In this document: piece by piece, positions 14,317 to 22,081 of the stretch
How the letters are laid out: each line of letters begins with the position of its first letter
How positions within the stretch are numbered: the stretch's first letter is position 1
DNA from: an uncultured Eubacteriales bacterium
Lineage (GTDB): Bacteria; Bacillota; Clostridia; Oscillospirales; Oscillospiraceae
Length of the DNA stretch: 22,093 nucleotides
Assembly (NCBI GenBank): GCA_900546255.1
Contig: URCB01000031.1
Span: 1 to 22,093, forward strand
Reading direction: 5' to 3'
The notes under the pieces: generated by a model
Database searches by the model: none
Seen by the model: the letters and a program-made list of their open reading frames with translations, nothing else
What the model was told of the DNA's origin: nothing
Position numbers and translations under genes: made by a program

Positions 14317-15345
14317 TTACCTCATTTCCCGCAGGAGATAGACGGAGAAGGTGGTCCCCTCCCCCACTTTAGATTTCACACTGATGTAGCCCCGCTGGCG
14401 GGTGACGATGCCCCGGGCCAAGTAGAGGCCCAGGCCCACCCCCTCCTGGTCCGCCACCGCCTGGGACCGGTAGAACCGCTGGAAGACTTGGTGATACTCC
14501 CCCTCGGGGATGCCGATGCCGGTGTCTGTGATGTCAATCCGGGTGTAGAACTGCCAGGGGCGGACGGTGATGGTCACCTGCCCCCCGGCGGGGGTGTACT
14601 TCACGGCGTTGTCCAAGATGTTCCCCAGGGCCTCGGCGGTCCACTTGGGGTCGTGGCAGACGGTGAGGGTGTCGTCGCAGTGGATGGCAAGGGCGATGCC
14701 CTTGGCCTCCCCCTTGGCCCAGACGGTACCCACGGCCTTGGCCAGGGTCTCGCTGAGGGGGCTCTCCTCCAGGTGGAGGGCAAAGGTCCCCGTCTCCAGC
14801 CGGGACATTTTGATGAGGGAGGCCAGGAGGAACTCCAGCTTGTCCACCTGCCCGGCCATGAGGGCGAGGAACTCTTCCCGCTTTTCCGAGGAAAGGGGGT
14901 GCTGCCGGAGGATGCCCAGGAACATCTGCAGGTTGGCCAAGGGGGTCTTTACTTGGTGGGAGATGTCACTCACCAGTTCCTGGATGGTCTGCTTGTCCTC
15001 TGTGCTCTGGCGCTGGCCATCGGCCATCTTCTCATAGTATTGGAGAAGCTTTCCCTGGACCTTGGCGGTGACGGAGTCCTCATAGGTCTGTACGGCGGGA
15101 AAGCCTTTCCCCTCCATGAGGGCGTCCACGGTATCGCAGAGGTCGTTGGCCAGGTCCCCCGTCTGCCGCCGCCACAGGACTTCCCGCCAAACCACCAGGG
15201 CCACCACCCCCAAACCGAAAGCCAGCAGCCCGCCCCGAAGCAGGGGAAGGGGCAGGGCCTCCCACACCAGGGCCCACAGGCAGATGAGGCCCCCCAGGGC
15301 CACCACAGCGGCCCGCAGCCCCCGGGCCATGGTCTGGGCCCTCAT
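14317..15345 (-). CDS. Intramembrane-sensing histidine kinase
   Basis: The 342-residue kinase has two N-terminal membrane helices (about 11-29 and 36-54) joined by only a few residues, so there is no extracellular sensor domain. Next comes a HisKA domain with the phospho-acceptor His130 (SDISHQVKTPL), and a HATPase domain with N-box Asn246 (DNAVKYTP), DTGIGIP (274-280) and GVGLGLYLA (302-310). Kinases with this layout often rely on a partner ABC permease to detect cell-envelope stress or antimicrobial peptides. Here two ATPases and an FtsX-type permease are encoded next to it. The ATG overlaps the regulator's stop by 4 bp (ATGA), so the two are translationally coupled. Confidence 0.93.
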   Translation of the reverse strand: MRAQTMARGLRAAVVALGGLICLWALVWEALPLPLLRGGLLAFGLGVVALVVWREVLWRRQTGDLANDLCDTVDALMEGKGFPAVQTYEDSVTAKVQGKLLQYYEKMADGQRQSTEDKQTIQELVSDISHQVKTPLANLQMFLGILRQHPLSSEKREEFLALMAGQVDKLEFLLASLIKMSRLETGTFALHLEESPLSETLAKAVGTVWAKGEAKGIALAIHCDDTLTVCHDPKWTAEALGNILDNAVKYTPAGGQVTITVRPWQFYTRIDITDTGIGIPEGEYHQVFQRFYRSQAVADQEGVGLGLYLARGIVTRQRGYISVKSKVGEGTTFSVYLLREMR

Positions 15346-16031
15346 GCTGCCGCCCCCGTCCAGATGTAGCCCATACCTCGAACGGTTTTGATGTAAGTAT
15401 GGGTTCCATCCTCGATCTTGCTGCGCAGGCGGTTCACAGTGACGGTGAGGGTGTGGTCGTCAATGAAGTTGCCGTCCTTGTCCCACAGCTTTTCCAGCAG
15501 GAGGCGGCGGGTGACCACCGTCCCCGGGCTGCTGGTGAGGACCCGGAGCAGCTTATACTCGTTGGGGGTGATGGACAGCACCTCCCCGCCCCGGACGGCG
15601 GTGAGGGCGGTGAAGTCCAGGCGGAGGAAGCCGTCGTCATACCCCTGCCAGTCCCCTTTGTCCTGGGGGGTGCCCCGGCGGAGGGCCACCTCCACCCGTT
15701 TTTTCAGGATGGGCAGGCGGAAGGGCTTGGTGATGTAGTCGTCCGCCCCCAGGTCAAACCCTTTCAGCACATCCTCCTCCAGGTCGTTGGCGGTGAGGAA
15801 GAGGACGGGGAGGTTGGGGTACTTCTCCTTCACCTCCCGGCACAGGTCGAAGCCGCTGCCGTCGGGGAGGTTCACGTCAAAGAGAGCCAGGTCGAAGGCC
15901 TCCTTCTCCAGCAGCTGCCGGGCCTTCTCGCAGTGGTAGGCCGCTACGGTCAGGTGGCCGCAGGCGTCCAATTCAAAACAGAGCCCGGCACTGAGGGCCA
16001 GGTCATCTTCCAACACCAGGATGTGTGCCAT
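15342..16031 (-). CDS. OmpR/PhoB-family response regulator
   Basis: The 229-residue protein has an N-terminal receiver domain (acidic Glu8, Asp9 and Asp10; phospho-acceptor Asp52 in FDVNLPDG; conserved lysine in TKPF near 101) and a C-terminal winged-helix DNA-binding domain (about 130-227, with the typical RLRSKIE segment and GMGYIW ending). AAGGGAGG precedes the ATG at 16031. It is the first gene of the module and pairs with the kinase by a 4-bp overlap. Family members bind tandem direct repeats with a 10-11 bp period; the three 11-bp repeats at 13542-13574 are its best candidate target. No equivalent repeats were seen at its own promoter, which is a strong constitutive-looking one. Confidence 0.95.
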   Translation of the reverse strand: MAHILVLEDDLALSAGLCFELDACGHLTVAAYHCEKARQLLEKEAFDLALFDVNLPDGSGFDLCREVKEKYPNLPVLFLTANDLEEDVLKGFDLGADDYITKPFRLPILKKRVEVALRRGTPQDKGDWQGYDDGFLRLDFTALTAVRGGEVLSITPNEYKLLRVLTSSPGTVVTRRLLLEKLWDKDGNFIDDHTLTVTVNRLRSKIEDGTHTYIKTVRGMGYIWTGAAA

Positions 16032-16067
16032 GGGGGAACCTCCCTTGGGGTTTTGTCATACGGAGGG

Positions 16068-16096
16068 ATTATACCACGGTTTTAGTAGGGATGCAA
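16068..16096 (-). promoter_or_regulatory. Promoter of the two-component/ATPase 1 operon
   Basis: On the minus strand, -35 TTGCAT (16091-16096) and -10 TATAAT (16068-16073) are separated by 17 bp, with TGg directly before the -10. The leader is about 30 nt. Confidence 0.85.
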
Positions 16097-16122
16097 TTGG
16101 GGCGTTCTCTCTCTTCTCCTGC

Positions 16123-16165
16123 AAAAAACACCGCCGGGCTGCAGAACGCAAGCCTGGCGGTGTTT
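16123..16165 (-). terminator. Terminator after purC
   Basis: A 15-bp stem (16126-16140 with 16151-16165, one G-U pair) has a 10-nt loop and is followed on the minus strand by TTTTTT (16123-16128). It lies 38 bp after the purC stop. Confidence 0.88.
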
Positions 16166-16202
16166 CCTACTGTGTGGTCCCGCAACCGGGAATGCCGTTT
16201 CC

Positions 16203-16886
16203 TTAGATCTTCTCCAGGATGAGCTTGGCGCAGTCGATCTGGTTGGGGATGTTGCCCTGCTCGTCCCGGACGCGCCAGATGTCGGGGGTGATCTCGTCCA
16301 CCACGTACATCTTGCCGTTCTCGTCGTAACCCACCTCGATCTTGAAGTCGATGAGGGTGAGACCCATGCCGGCCAGTTCCTTCTTCAGGACCTCGCCCAC
16401 CTTCACCAGGATACCCAGGGCCTCGTCATACTGGCCGGGGGCCAGCAGGCCCTTCATGATGCACAGCCGCTCGCTGATGAGGGGGTCGCCCTGCTCGTCG
16501 TCCTTCAGGGTGACCTCGGTGTAGGGAGGATCGAACACGATGCCCTCCTCCAGGCTGAAGCGGCGGCACATGGAGCCGGCGGTGAAGTAGCGCAGCACGA
16601 ACTCCAGCTTGGGCACGGTGAGCTTGCGCACTTGCATCAGGCACTTGTCCACATCAGCGCCCAGGTAGTGGGTGGGGATGCCGTTCTTCTCCATGATCTC
16701 GAAGAAGTGCTTGGAGATCTGCAGGCCGATCTTGCCCTTGCCTTCCACGCTGCCGCCCACGGTGTTGAAGCCGGGGTCAAAGTAGCCGTTCTCGCCGGTG
16801 GCGGAATCCTTGAAGAAGAGATTCACCACGCCGGTGTCCTCGTTCAGCAGGACGGTTTTGGTCTTTCCGTCGTACAGGGTTTTCAT
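16203..16886 (-). CDS. purC: Phosphoribosylaminoimidazole-succinocarboxamide synthase (SAICAR synthase)
   Basis: PurC joins CAIR and aspartate with ATP hydrolysis to give SAICAR in de novo purine synthesis, in the cytosol. The 227-residue product begins with the family's YDGKTKTV nucleotide-binding strand. It contains the conserved GGSVEGKGKIGLQIS region, RRFSLEEG, a LIDFKIEVGYD segment and VDEITPDIWRVRD (about 196-208), which corresponds to the DEISPD signature. The length matches bacterial single-domain PurC (about 235). GGGAGG precedes the ATG at 16886. The gene stands alone, outside any pur cluster, with its own promoter and terminator. No purine riboswitch or clear PurR-type box was found upstream. 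Confidence 0.95.
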   Translation of the reverse strand: MKTLYDGKTKTVLLNEDTGVVNLFFKDSATGENGYFDPGFNTVGGSVEGKGKIGLQISKHFFEIMEKNGIPTHYLGADVDKCLMQVRKLTVPKLEFVLRYFTAGSMCRRFSLEEGIVFDPPYTEVTLKDDEQGDPLISERLCIMKGLLAPGQYDEALGILVKVGEVLKKELAGMGLTLIDFKIEVGYDENGKMYVVDEITPDIWRVRDEQGNIPNQIDCAKLILEKI

Positions 16887-16941
16887 GTGTGTTTCCTCCC
16901 TATTTTCATAGTGTCTCGGTGTTTTGGGCTATATCGTCGTT

Positions 16942-16970
16942 ATTATAGCACTACCGAGGGAAAAACGGAA
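16942..16970 (-). promoter_or_regulatory. purC promoter (extended -10)
   Basis: On the minus strand, TATAAT (16942-16947) is preceded by TGc (extended -10). The -35 at 17 bp spacing is the poor TTCCGT (16965-16970). A T-rich plus-strand tract (about 16980-17036) lies upstream. Confidence 0.65.
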
Positions 16971-17073
16971 AGTCTCTGGACAAAATTTTTTTCGTTGCTT
17001 CGACGATTTTTCCCGTTGTTTTCCGTTTTTTCCCTGTCACTCCCTCTTGGGGGACCGGCAGAGTGGCCCCTGG

Positions 17074-17102
17074 TTGAACCCAACCCCCTTCTGTGATAGG
17101 AT
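17074..17102 (+). promoter_or_regulatory. Probable rarA promoter
   Basis: A -35 TTGAAC (17074-17079) and a -10 TAGGAT (17097-17102) are separated by 17 bp, about 38 nt from the predicted transcription start to the start codon at 17147. Confidence 0.55.
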
Positions 17103-17146
17103 AACACCATAAGCAGTAGGGTACGATGCCCGGAAAGGAGGCAGCC

Positions 17147-18475
17147 ATGCAGCAACAGAGCCTATTTGCACGGGAGGACACCCAGCCCCTGGCCGCCCGG
17201 CTCCGCCCTCGCACGTTGGCAGAGTACGTCGGGCAGCAGCATTTGCTGGGGCCGGGAAAGGTCCTTCGCCAGCTGATCGAACGGGACCAGATCTCTTCCA
17301 TGATCTTCTGGGGGCCACCGGGGGTGGGAAAGACCACCTTGGCCCGGATCATCGCCCACACCACAAAGTCGGAATTCATCGACTTTTCCGCCGTCACCAG
17401 CGGGATCAAGGAGATCCGCTCGGTGATGCAGCAGGCCGAGCGCAACCGGCAGTTCGGAGAACGGACCATCGTCTTCGTGGACGAGATCCACCGCTTCAAC
17501 AAGGCCCAGCAGGACGCCTTTCTCCCCTTTGTGGAGAAAGGGAGCATCCTGCTCATCGGGGCCACCACGGAGAATCCCTCCTTTGAGATCAACGGGGCGC
17601 TGCTCTCCCGGTGCAAGGTGTTCGTCCTCCAGGCCCTGACCCAGGAGGACCTGGTGACCCTGCTCCAGCGGGCCCTCACCGACCCCCGGGGCTTTGGGGA
17701 CCAGAAGGTGGCAATGGAACCGGCCATGCTGGAGGCCATCGCCACCTTTGCCAACGGGGATGCCCGGACGGCCCTGTCCACCCTGGAGATGGTGGTCCTC
17801 AACGGCATCCGGGAGGGAGACACCACCACGGTCTCCTGGGAGACTCTGGCCCAATGCACGGAAAAGAAGTCCCTCCTCTATGACAAGACAGGGGAGGAGC
17901 ATTACAATCTCATCTCCGCCCTCCACAAGTCCATGCGCAACTCTGATCCGGATGCTGCGGTCTACTGGCTGGCCCGGATGTTGGAGGCGGGGGAAGATCC
18001 CCTCTACATCGCCCGGCGGGTGACCCGGTTTGCCAGCGAGGACGTGGGCTTGGCCGATCCCAGAGCTCTGGAGGTGGCGGTGGCGGCCTACCAGGCCTGC
18101 CACTTCATTGGTATGCCAGAGTGCTCTGTCCACCTGACCCAGGCCGTGGTCTACCTCTCCCTGGTGCCCAAGTCCAATGCCCTGTACCTGGCCTATGAGA
18201 GCGCCAAAAAAGATGCCCTCACCCAACTGGCCGAACCGGTGCCCCTGGTGATCCGCAACGGCGTCACCAAACTGATGCGGGAGCTGGACTACGGCAAGGG
18301 GTACCAATACGCCCACAATACGGAGGAAAAACTCACCGACATGCAGTGCCTGCCCGACTCCCTCCTGGGCAAGCGGTACTACCGCCCCACAGACCAGGGG
18401 CAGGAGGGCAAGTTCAAGACCCGGCTGGAGCAGATCCTAGCCTGGAAAGCCCAACAGGACCAGGAAACCCCATAA
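17147..18475 (+). CDS. rarA: Replication-associated recombination protein A (RarA/MgsA), AAA+ ATPase
   Basis: RarA is a clamp-loader-like AAA+ ATPase acting at stalled replication forks and in recombination. In the 442-residue product, Walker A is GPPGVGKT (56-63), Walker B IVFVDEIHRF (108-117), sensor 1 GATTEN (138-143), followed by the lid and the MgsA_C oligomerisation domain (about 250-435, with YWLARMLEAGEDP and the closing YRPTDQGQEGKFKTRLEQI). The start is ATG at 17147, behind AAAGGAGG (17134-17141). An ATG seven codons earlier has no such site. The length matches the bacterial family (about 420-450). It is monocistronic and convergent with the DUF421/DUF4363 pair. Confidence 0.95.
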   Translation: MQQQSLFAREDTQPLAARLRPRTLAEYVGQQHLLGPGKVLRQLIERDQISSMIFWGPPGVGKTTLARIIAHTTKSEFIDFSAVTSGIKEIRSVMQQAERNRQFGERTIVFVDEIHRFNKAQQDAFLPFVEKGSILLIGATTENPSFEINGALLSRCKVFVLQALTQEDLVTLLQRALTDPRGFGDQKVAMEPAMLEAIATFANGDARTALSTLEMVVLNGIREGDTTTVSWETLAQCTEKKSLLYDKTGEEHYNLISALHKSMRNSDPDAAVYWLARMLEAGEDPLYIARRVTRFASEDVGLADPRALEVAVAAYQACHFIGMPECSVHLTQAVVYLSLVPKSNALYLAYESAKKDALTQLAEPVPLVIRNGVTKLMRELDYGKGYQYAHNTEEKLTDMQCLPDSLLGKRYYRPTDQGQEGKFKTRLEQILAWKAQQDQETP

Positions 18476-18482
18476 CGATCCC

Positions 18483-18528
18483 CTCCCCTGCGCCGATGGA
18501 GCCACCGGTGCGGAGGAGGGGAGTTTTT
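18483..18528 (+). terminator. Rho-independent terminator after rarA
   Basis: CTCCCCT and GCGCCG (18483-18495) pair with CGGTGC (18506-18511) and AGGGGAG (18517-18523), leaving a 5-nt bulge, and are followed by TTTTT (18524-18528). It lies 8 bp after the rarA stop and just before the end of the convergent DUF4363 gene. Confidence 0.65.
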
Positions 18529-18534
18529 CCATCT

Positions 18535-18915
18535 CTATAACAGGTTTTCCGCCGTGAGGCGTTCCCGGTGGAGTATGATCTCCAGCGTGCCCGCCATGCG
18601 GGCTGCCGCGGTGGCATACTCCCCCGGGGACCGGCTGGCCAAGGCCCCCTCCAGGGTCTGGAGGGAGAGGGTTGCCTCATCGGTGTGTTCGTGGGCGTGG
18701 ACCATCTGTAGGTAGGGCACCTGTTCCTGCCACTGCGTTCGGATGGTCTGGGTCAGGGTTTCCGTCTGGGGCCAGTCCTCTTCCCGGGCTGCGGCGGCTG
18801 CCTGGTGCAGCTCCTCCACAATGGGCTGCACCCGCTGGTGCATGACCGTCACATTCCAGGCCGTGAGCGCCAACATGCCGCCGAGGATGGCCACCGCAAT
18901 CCAAAGCTGTCTCAT
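18535..18915 (-). CDS. DUF4363 family membrane-anchored protein
   Basis: The 126-residue protein has one N-terminal membrane helix (about 4-22) and a helical, probably extracytoplasmic domain rich in Ala, Glu and Gln (about 30-120). The HQAAAAAREEDWPQTETLTQTI region and the length fit DUF4363, a family found next to DUF421 proteins in Clostridia. The function is unknown. The ATG overlaps the DUF421 stop (ATGA, 18912-18915), so its translation is coupled and the two products probably act together at the membrane. Confidence 0.75.
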   Translation of the reverse strand: MRQLWIAVAILGGMLALTAWNVTVMHQRVQPIVEELHQAAAAAREEDWPQTETLTQTIRTQWQEQVPYLQMVHAHEHTDEATLSLQTLEGALASRSPGEYATAAARMAGTLEIILHRERLTAENLL

Positions 18916-19589
18916 GACGCCCCCTCCTTCTGGGTCAGATACAAGTTCCCCTTCTCATCCACCGTGAGCAGGAAGACTTGGCGAACGTCTGTAACGCCCC
19001 GTTTGGCCAGCTCCCCTTTGAGCCAACCCATGGACAGGTTTCTGGCCCGAAGGTTTTTCGACAGCACCCGGCCATCGCTGACCACCACCGTGGGCAGCCC
19101 TTTTTCCTGGACTTTGAGCCCCATGGCCTGGTTGGTCACCGGCCGGGCCTCTGCATAGGGCAGCACGGAAATGCGGCCGGTGGTCTCCAGCACGGCATAC
19201 TTCACTTGAGACAGGTCGGTAATCCCTGCCATGCGCAGTTCTTCCATGAGCTCATCGATGGTGAAGCGGTTTCGCCGCATCTCCCCTACGATGATCTTGC
19301 CATCCTGTATCACAATGCTGGGCCGGCTACACAGCAGGGCGCGGAAACGGATGCTTTTCACCGTCAACACCGACAGGATGGCCGACAGGCACAGGAGGGT
19401 TAAAATGGGGATCACCCCCATAATCAGCGGTGTGCCAAAGTCCTGCATGGGCACAGCAGCCAGGTCTGCGATGATCAGAGACAGGACCAGTTCCGACGGT
19501 TCCAACTCTCCAATCTGCCGTTTGCCCATGAGGCGGATGCCAACAATGATCAAGAGATACAGAATGATGGTGCGGATGACGGCGGTCAT
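18912..19589 (-). CDS. DUF421 (YetF-type) membrane protein
   Basis: The 225-residue protein has three membrane helices in the first 75 residues, with the family-typical RLMGKRQIGELEPSELV segment (about 19-35). A soluble YetF-like domain follows (about 80-155, containing PSIVIQDGKI and TIDELMEELR), and then a second related segment (about 160-225) ending in LLTVDEKGNLYLT. The start at 19589 gives the normal family length. Its ribosome binding site is AAGGAGGAG, and a longer reading from 19652 would begin inside the predicted -10. DUF421 members in Bacillus and Clostridium are often linked to sporulation, but the molecular role is not established. It is first in a two-gene unit with DUF4363. 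Confidence 0.88.
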   Translation of the reverse strand: MTAVIRTIILYLLIIVGIRLMGKRQIGELEPSELVLSLIIADLAAVPMQDFGTPLIMGVIPILTLLCLSAILSVLTVKSIRFRALLCSRPSIVIQDGKIIVGEMRRNRFTIDELMEELRMAGITDLSQVKYAVLETTGRISVLPYAEARPVTNQAMGLKVQEKGLPTVVVSDGRVLSKNLRARNLSMGWLKGELAKRGVTDVRQVFLLTVDEKGNLYLTQKEGAS

Positions 19590-19651
19590 CACAGGCCTCT
19601 CCTCCTTTTGTGCAGCAACGCTTTGCCCTAGTGTCTCCCAAGGGAAACACA

Positions 19652-19657
19652 ATTATA
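19652..19657 (-). promoter_or_regulatory. Candidate -10 of the DUF421/DUF4363 unit
   Basis: TATAAT on the minus strand at 19652-19657, without a good sigma-A -35 at 16-18 bp, gives a leader of about 55 nt. It could belong to another sigma factor or need an activator. It lies back-to-back with the guaA promoter. Confidence 0.4.
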
Positions 19658-19681
19658 CCCGGGAAAATCCTACCGCAGGAC

Positions 19682-19710
19682 TTGTCTTTCCCCCCGGCAA
19701 GGGGTAAAAT
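19682..19710 (+). promoter_or_regulatory. guaA promoter
   Basis: A -35 TTGTCT (19682-19687) and a -10 TAAAAT (19705-19710) are separated by 17 bp. The leader of about 59 nt shows no recognisable purine riboswitch. Confidence 0.65.
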
Positions 19711-19775
19711 AAGGCAAGCATTGTCTCTGACTGCAACACACCTCAGAGAAAACAAGAGAAAAAGGTGGTCTCCCC

Positions 19776-21317
19776 ATGAAGCATGAACTTGTCCTGGTCC
19801 TGGATTTTGGCGGACAATACAACCAACTCATCGCCCGGCGGGTCCGGGAGTGCGGGGTTTACTGCGAAGTCAAACCCTACACCACACCTCTGGCAGAGTT
19901 GAAAGCCTTGGATCCCATCGGTATCATTTTTACCGGGGGGCCCAACAGCGTATACCTGGACACTTCTCCCCACGTGGATCCGGACATTTTCACCTGGGGC
20001 GTCCCCATTCTGGGCATCTGCTATGGCTGCCAGCTGATGGCCCACAGCCTGGGCGGGCTGGTCACCCCCGCCCAAGAGGACACCGCCCGGGAGTACGGCA
20101 AGACAGCCACCCAGTACGACACCAGCTTCCCCCTCTTCCAAGGGCTGCCTACAGAGGGCATCTCCTGGATGAGCCATGGGGACTACATGGCCAAGGTGCC
20201 TGAGGGGTTTGCCCTGGCCGCCCACACCGACATGTGCCCCACCGCCGCCATCGCTGACCCGGCCCGAGGGTTTTATGGGGTTCAGTTCCACCCAGAGGTG
20301 AACCACACGGAGCACGGCACCCAGATGATCCGCAACTTCCTCTACCAGGTCTGCCACGCCAAGGGAGACTGGACCATGGAGGACTATTGCCGCACCGCCA
20401 TCGCCGCCATTCGAGAAAAAGTAGGAGATGGCAAAGTGCTGCTGGCCCTCTCCGGCGGGGTGGACTCCTCTGTGGCTGCCGCCCTTTTGGCAGAAGCCGT
20501 GGGCAAGCAGCTCACCTGCGTCTTTGTGGACCATGGCCTCATGCGCCTTCACGAAGGGGACGAGGTGGAAGCCGCCTTTGCCAAGTGGGACATCCGTTTC
20601 CTCCGCGTGGACGCAGAGTCCCGCTTCCTCCTCAAACTGGCTGGGGTGGACGAGCCGGAGCGCAAACGGAAAATCATTGGGGAGGAGTTCATCCGGGTCT
20701 TTGAGGAGGAATCCCAAAAAATCGGCGCTGTGGACTTCCTGGCGCAGGGCACCATCTACCCCGACGTGATTGAGTCCGGCGCCGGGGAGGCCGCCACCAT
20801 TAAGAGCCACCACAATGTAGGCGGCCTGCCCGACTTTGTGGACTTTCAAGAGATCATCGAGCCTCTGCGGATGCTCTTCAAAGACGAAGTCCGGCAGTTG
20901 GGCCGGGAGCTGGGGCTGCCGGAGTACCTGGTCAGCCGCCAGCCCTTCCCGGGACCCGGCCTGGCCATCCGCATCATCGGAGACATCACCAAGGAAAAAG
21001 CCGACACCCTTCGCCTGGCGGACTTCATCTTCCGGGAGGAGCTGGCCCGCGCCGGGGAGGACCAGTGCCTGAGCCAATACTTCGCCGTGCTCACCAACAC
21101 CCGCTCGGTGGGGGTCATGGGGGATGGCCGGACCTACGACTATACCCTGGCCCTCCGGGCGGTGACCACCGATGATTTCATGACGGCTGACTGGGCTAGG
21201 ATCCCTTACGACGTGCTGGACCGGATCTCCGTGCGGATCGTCAACGAGGTGCAGGGGATCAACCGGATTGTGTATGACATTACCAGTAAGCCGCCGGCGA
21301 CGATTGAGTGGGAATGA
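19776..21317 (+). CDS. guaA: GMP synthase (glutamine-hydrolysing)
   Basis: GuaA converts XMP to GMP with ATP and glutamine-derived ammonia. The 513-residue product has a class I amidotransferase domain (about 4-190) with catalytic Cys82 (GICYGCQ), His172 and Glu174 ([11 protein letters not shown]). The ATP pyrophosphatase domain follows (P-loop SGGVDSS at 226-232), then the C-terminal dimerisation domain ending in PPATIEWE. The length is normal. AAAAAGGTGG precedes the ATG. The last codons (about 21269-21317) use ATT, TAT, AGT, CCG, GCG and ACG, whereas the body favours ATC, TAC, AGC, CCC, GCC and ACC. Together with the different DNA that follows, this suggests the 3' end was rebuilt by a site-specific integration that preserved the reading frame. 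Confidence 0.97.
   Translation: MKHELVLVLDFGGQYNQLIARRVRECGVYCEVKPYTTPLAELKALDPIGIIFTGGPNSVYLDTSPHVDPDIFTWGVPILGICYGCQLMAHSLGGLVTPAQEDTAREYGKTATQYDTSFPLFQGLPTEGISWMSHGDYMAKVPEGFALAAHTDMCPTAAIADPARGFYGVQFHPEVNHTEHGTQMIRNFLYQVCHAKGDWTMEDYCRTAIAAIREKVGDGKVLLALSGGVDSSVAAALLAEAVGKQLTCVFVDHGLMRLHEGDEVEAAFAKWDIRFLRVDAESRFLLKLAGVDEPERKRKIIGEEFIRVFEEESQKIGAVDFLAQGTIYPDVIESGAGEAATIKSHHNVGGLPDFVDFQEIIEPLRMLFKDEVRQLGRELGLPEYLVSRQPFPGPGLAIRIIGDITKEKADTLRLADFIFREELARAGEDQCLSQYFAVLTNTRSVGVMGDGRTYDYTLALRAVTTDDFMTADWARIPYDVLDRISVRIVNEVQGINRIVYDITSKPPATIEWE
21293..21317 (+). other. Candidate attachment site at the guaA 3' end
   Basis: The terminal bases of guaA, including GAGTGGGAATGA (21306-21317), are the type of conserved 3' coding end that tyrosine integrases use as attB. 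It is followed at once by non-coding DNA with repeats and a mobile-element-type regulator. Only one copy of this sequence lies in the window, so the second att site must be outside if an element is present. Confidence 0.45.
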
Positions 21318-21375
21318 CGCTTGAAACGGCGCAAACCCGCATGAATACAGGCTTTTTTGCCCGTCCATATTGCTC

Positions 21376-21394
21376 TTGATACTGGATTGATACT
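21376..21394 (+). repeat. TTGATACT direct repeats downstream of guaA
   Basis: TTGATACT occurs at 21376-21383 and 21387-21394 (11-bp period), with a related CTGGTACT at 21407-21414. They lie 60-100 bp from the guaA stop. Spaced short direct repeats near an att core are typical of integrase arm-type or excisionase sites. They could also be regulator sites. Confidence 0.45.
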
Positions 21395-21434
21395 ATTTGT
21401 GTCCGCCTGGTACTCTCAAGAGAATAATCCCAAA

Positions 21435-21495
21435 AGGACAAGCAAAACCGCCCTGCTGAACGACAAATTCAGCAGGGCAGTTTTTCGCTTGTCCT
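21435..21495. terminator. Long inverted repeat acting as bidirectional terminator
   Basis: The outer arms AGGACAAGC (21435-21443) and GCTTGTCCT (21487-21495) enclose an inner 11-bp stem, GCCCTGCTGAA (21450-21460) with TTCAGCAGGGC (21468-21478), plus AAAAC/GTTTT pairing between them. The inner hairpin is followed by AGTTTTT on the plus strand and GGTTTT on the minus strand, so it can stop transcription from guaA and from the XRE gene. The added outer arms make it unusually long. Confidence 0.75.
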
Positions 21496-21497
21496 AT

Positions 21498-22052
21498 TTA
21501 TTTTTTGCGCCATAGAATACTCGGTTCACATTTTCCGCAATCGTCGCAAGTCCTCGGCCAATTCAATTTCCATTCAAAGTATTCGTCCCTGGTGATCTCC
21601 CCGGCGTGTAACTCCTGCTGGCGCAAAAGCCATTCCCGCATAAACTCGTCCACAAGGCCGTACTGGAAGTACATACCCACGGGAGGGTGTGCGGGCCAGT
21701 CGTCGCCGTCATTGTACCGTACAGCGGTATCATCAGCGGCCCCCGCCCTGCCTGGATTGCGGACAAGTTGGAACAGGCGAATAGCGCCGGGGCTGTCCTC
21801 GTCGAGCCAGAAGAATGTCCGCATGAAATCCTCGGCGGAGCCGGGGGCGATGGTGTAGAAATTCTGGCGGTCTACCCGCAGCGCCTCCGCAATCTTGTCC
21901 AGCAACTCCCGCTTGGGGACACGGTAATTCGTTTCGTACTGTGCGATACGGTTGTCTGCTCCCTTTTCCTCAAAGCCGACAGCAAGCCCCAATTCCTTTT
22001 GTGTCATACCTCGAAAGGTGCGGATTTTCTTTATCTTATCTCCGACTGTCAT
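21498..22052 (-). CDS. XRE-family helix-turn-helix regulator, mobile-element type
   Basis: The 184-residue protein has an N-terminal Cro/C1-type HTH (about 1-62; MTQKELGLAVG and NRIAQYETNYRVP are the recognition region). A longer C-terminal part (about 75-184) is aromatic and acidic and ends in a cysteine cluster, C-x2-C-x2-C (169, 172, 175), close to the C-terminus. Proteins with this N-terminal sequence and length are common in integrative conjugative elements of gut Firmicutes. The C-terminal part is of unknown function. Codon and base composition are less GC-biased than in the neighbouring genes (TTT, ATT, AAA frequent), consistent with foreign origin. GGTGGG before the ATG is a weak ribosome binding site. 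The role is probably control of element genes beyond the window edge. Confidence 0.82.
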   Translation of the reverse strand: MTVGDKIKKIRTFRGMTQKELGLAVGFEEKGADNRIAQYETNYRVPKRELLDKIAEALRVDRQNFYTIAPGSAEDFMRTFFWLDEDSPGAIRLFQLVRNPGRAGAADDTAVRYNDGDDWPAHPPVGMYFQYGLVDEFMREWLLRQQELHAGEITRDEYFEWKLNWPRTCDDCGKCEPSILWRKK

Positions 22053-22075
22053 AATATCCCACCGCCTTTGCCAAT

Positions 22076-22081
22076 AGTATA
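22076..22081 (-). promoter_or_regulatory. Candidate -10 of the XRE gene
   Basis: TATACT on the minus strand lies 24 bp before the start codon at 22052. Its -35 would fall outside the window, so the promoter cannot be confirmed. Confidence 0.35.

Noticed and set aside
16887..16990. Purine riboswitch or PurR box upstream of purC
   Set aside because: The leader of about 50 nt is too short and shows neither the riboswitch core nor a palindromic purine box. The guaA leader (about 59 nt) was also checked without success.
17162..18316. Long minus-strand frame opposite rarA, and 19743-21368 opposite guaA
   Set aside because: Mirror frames of strongly recognised genes with the same His/Gly/Leu-rich composition; no promoter or ribosome binding site.
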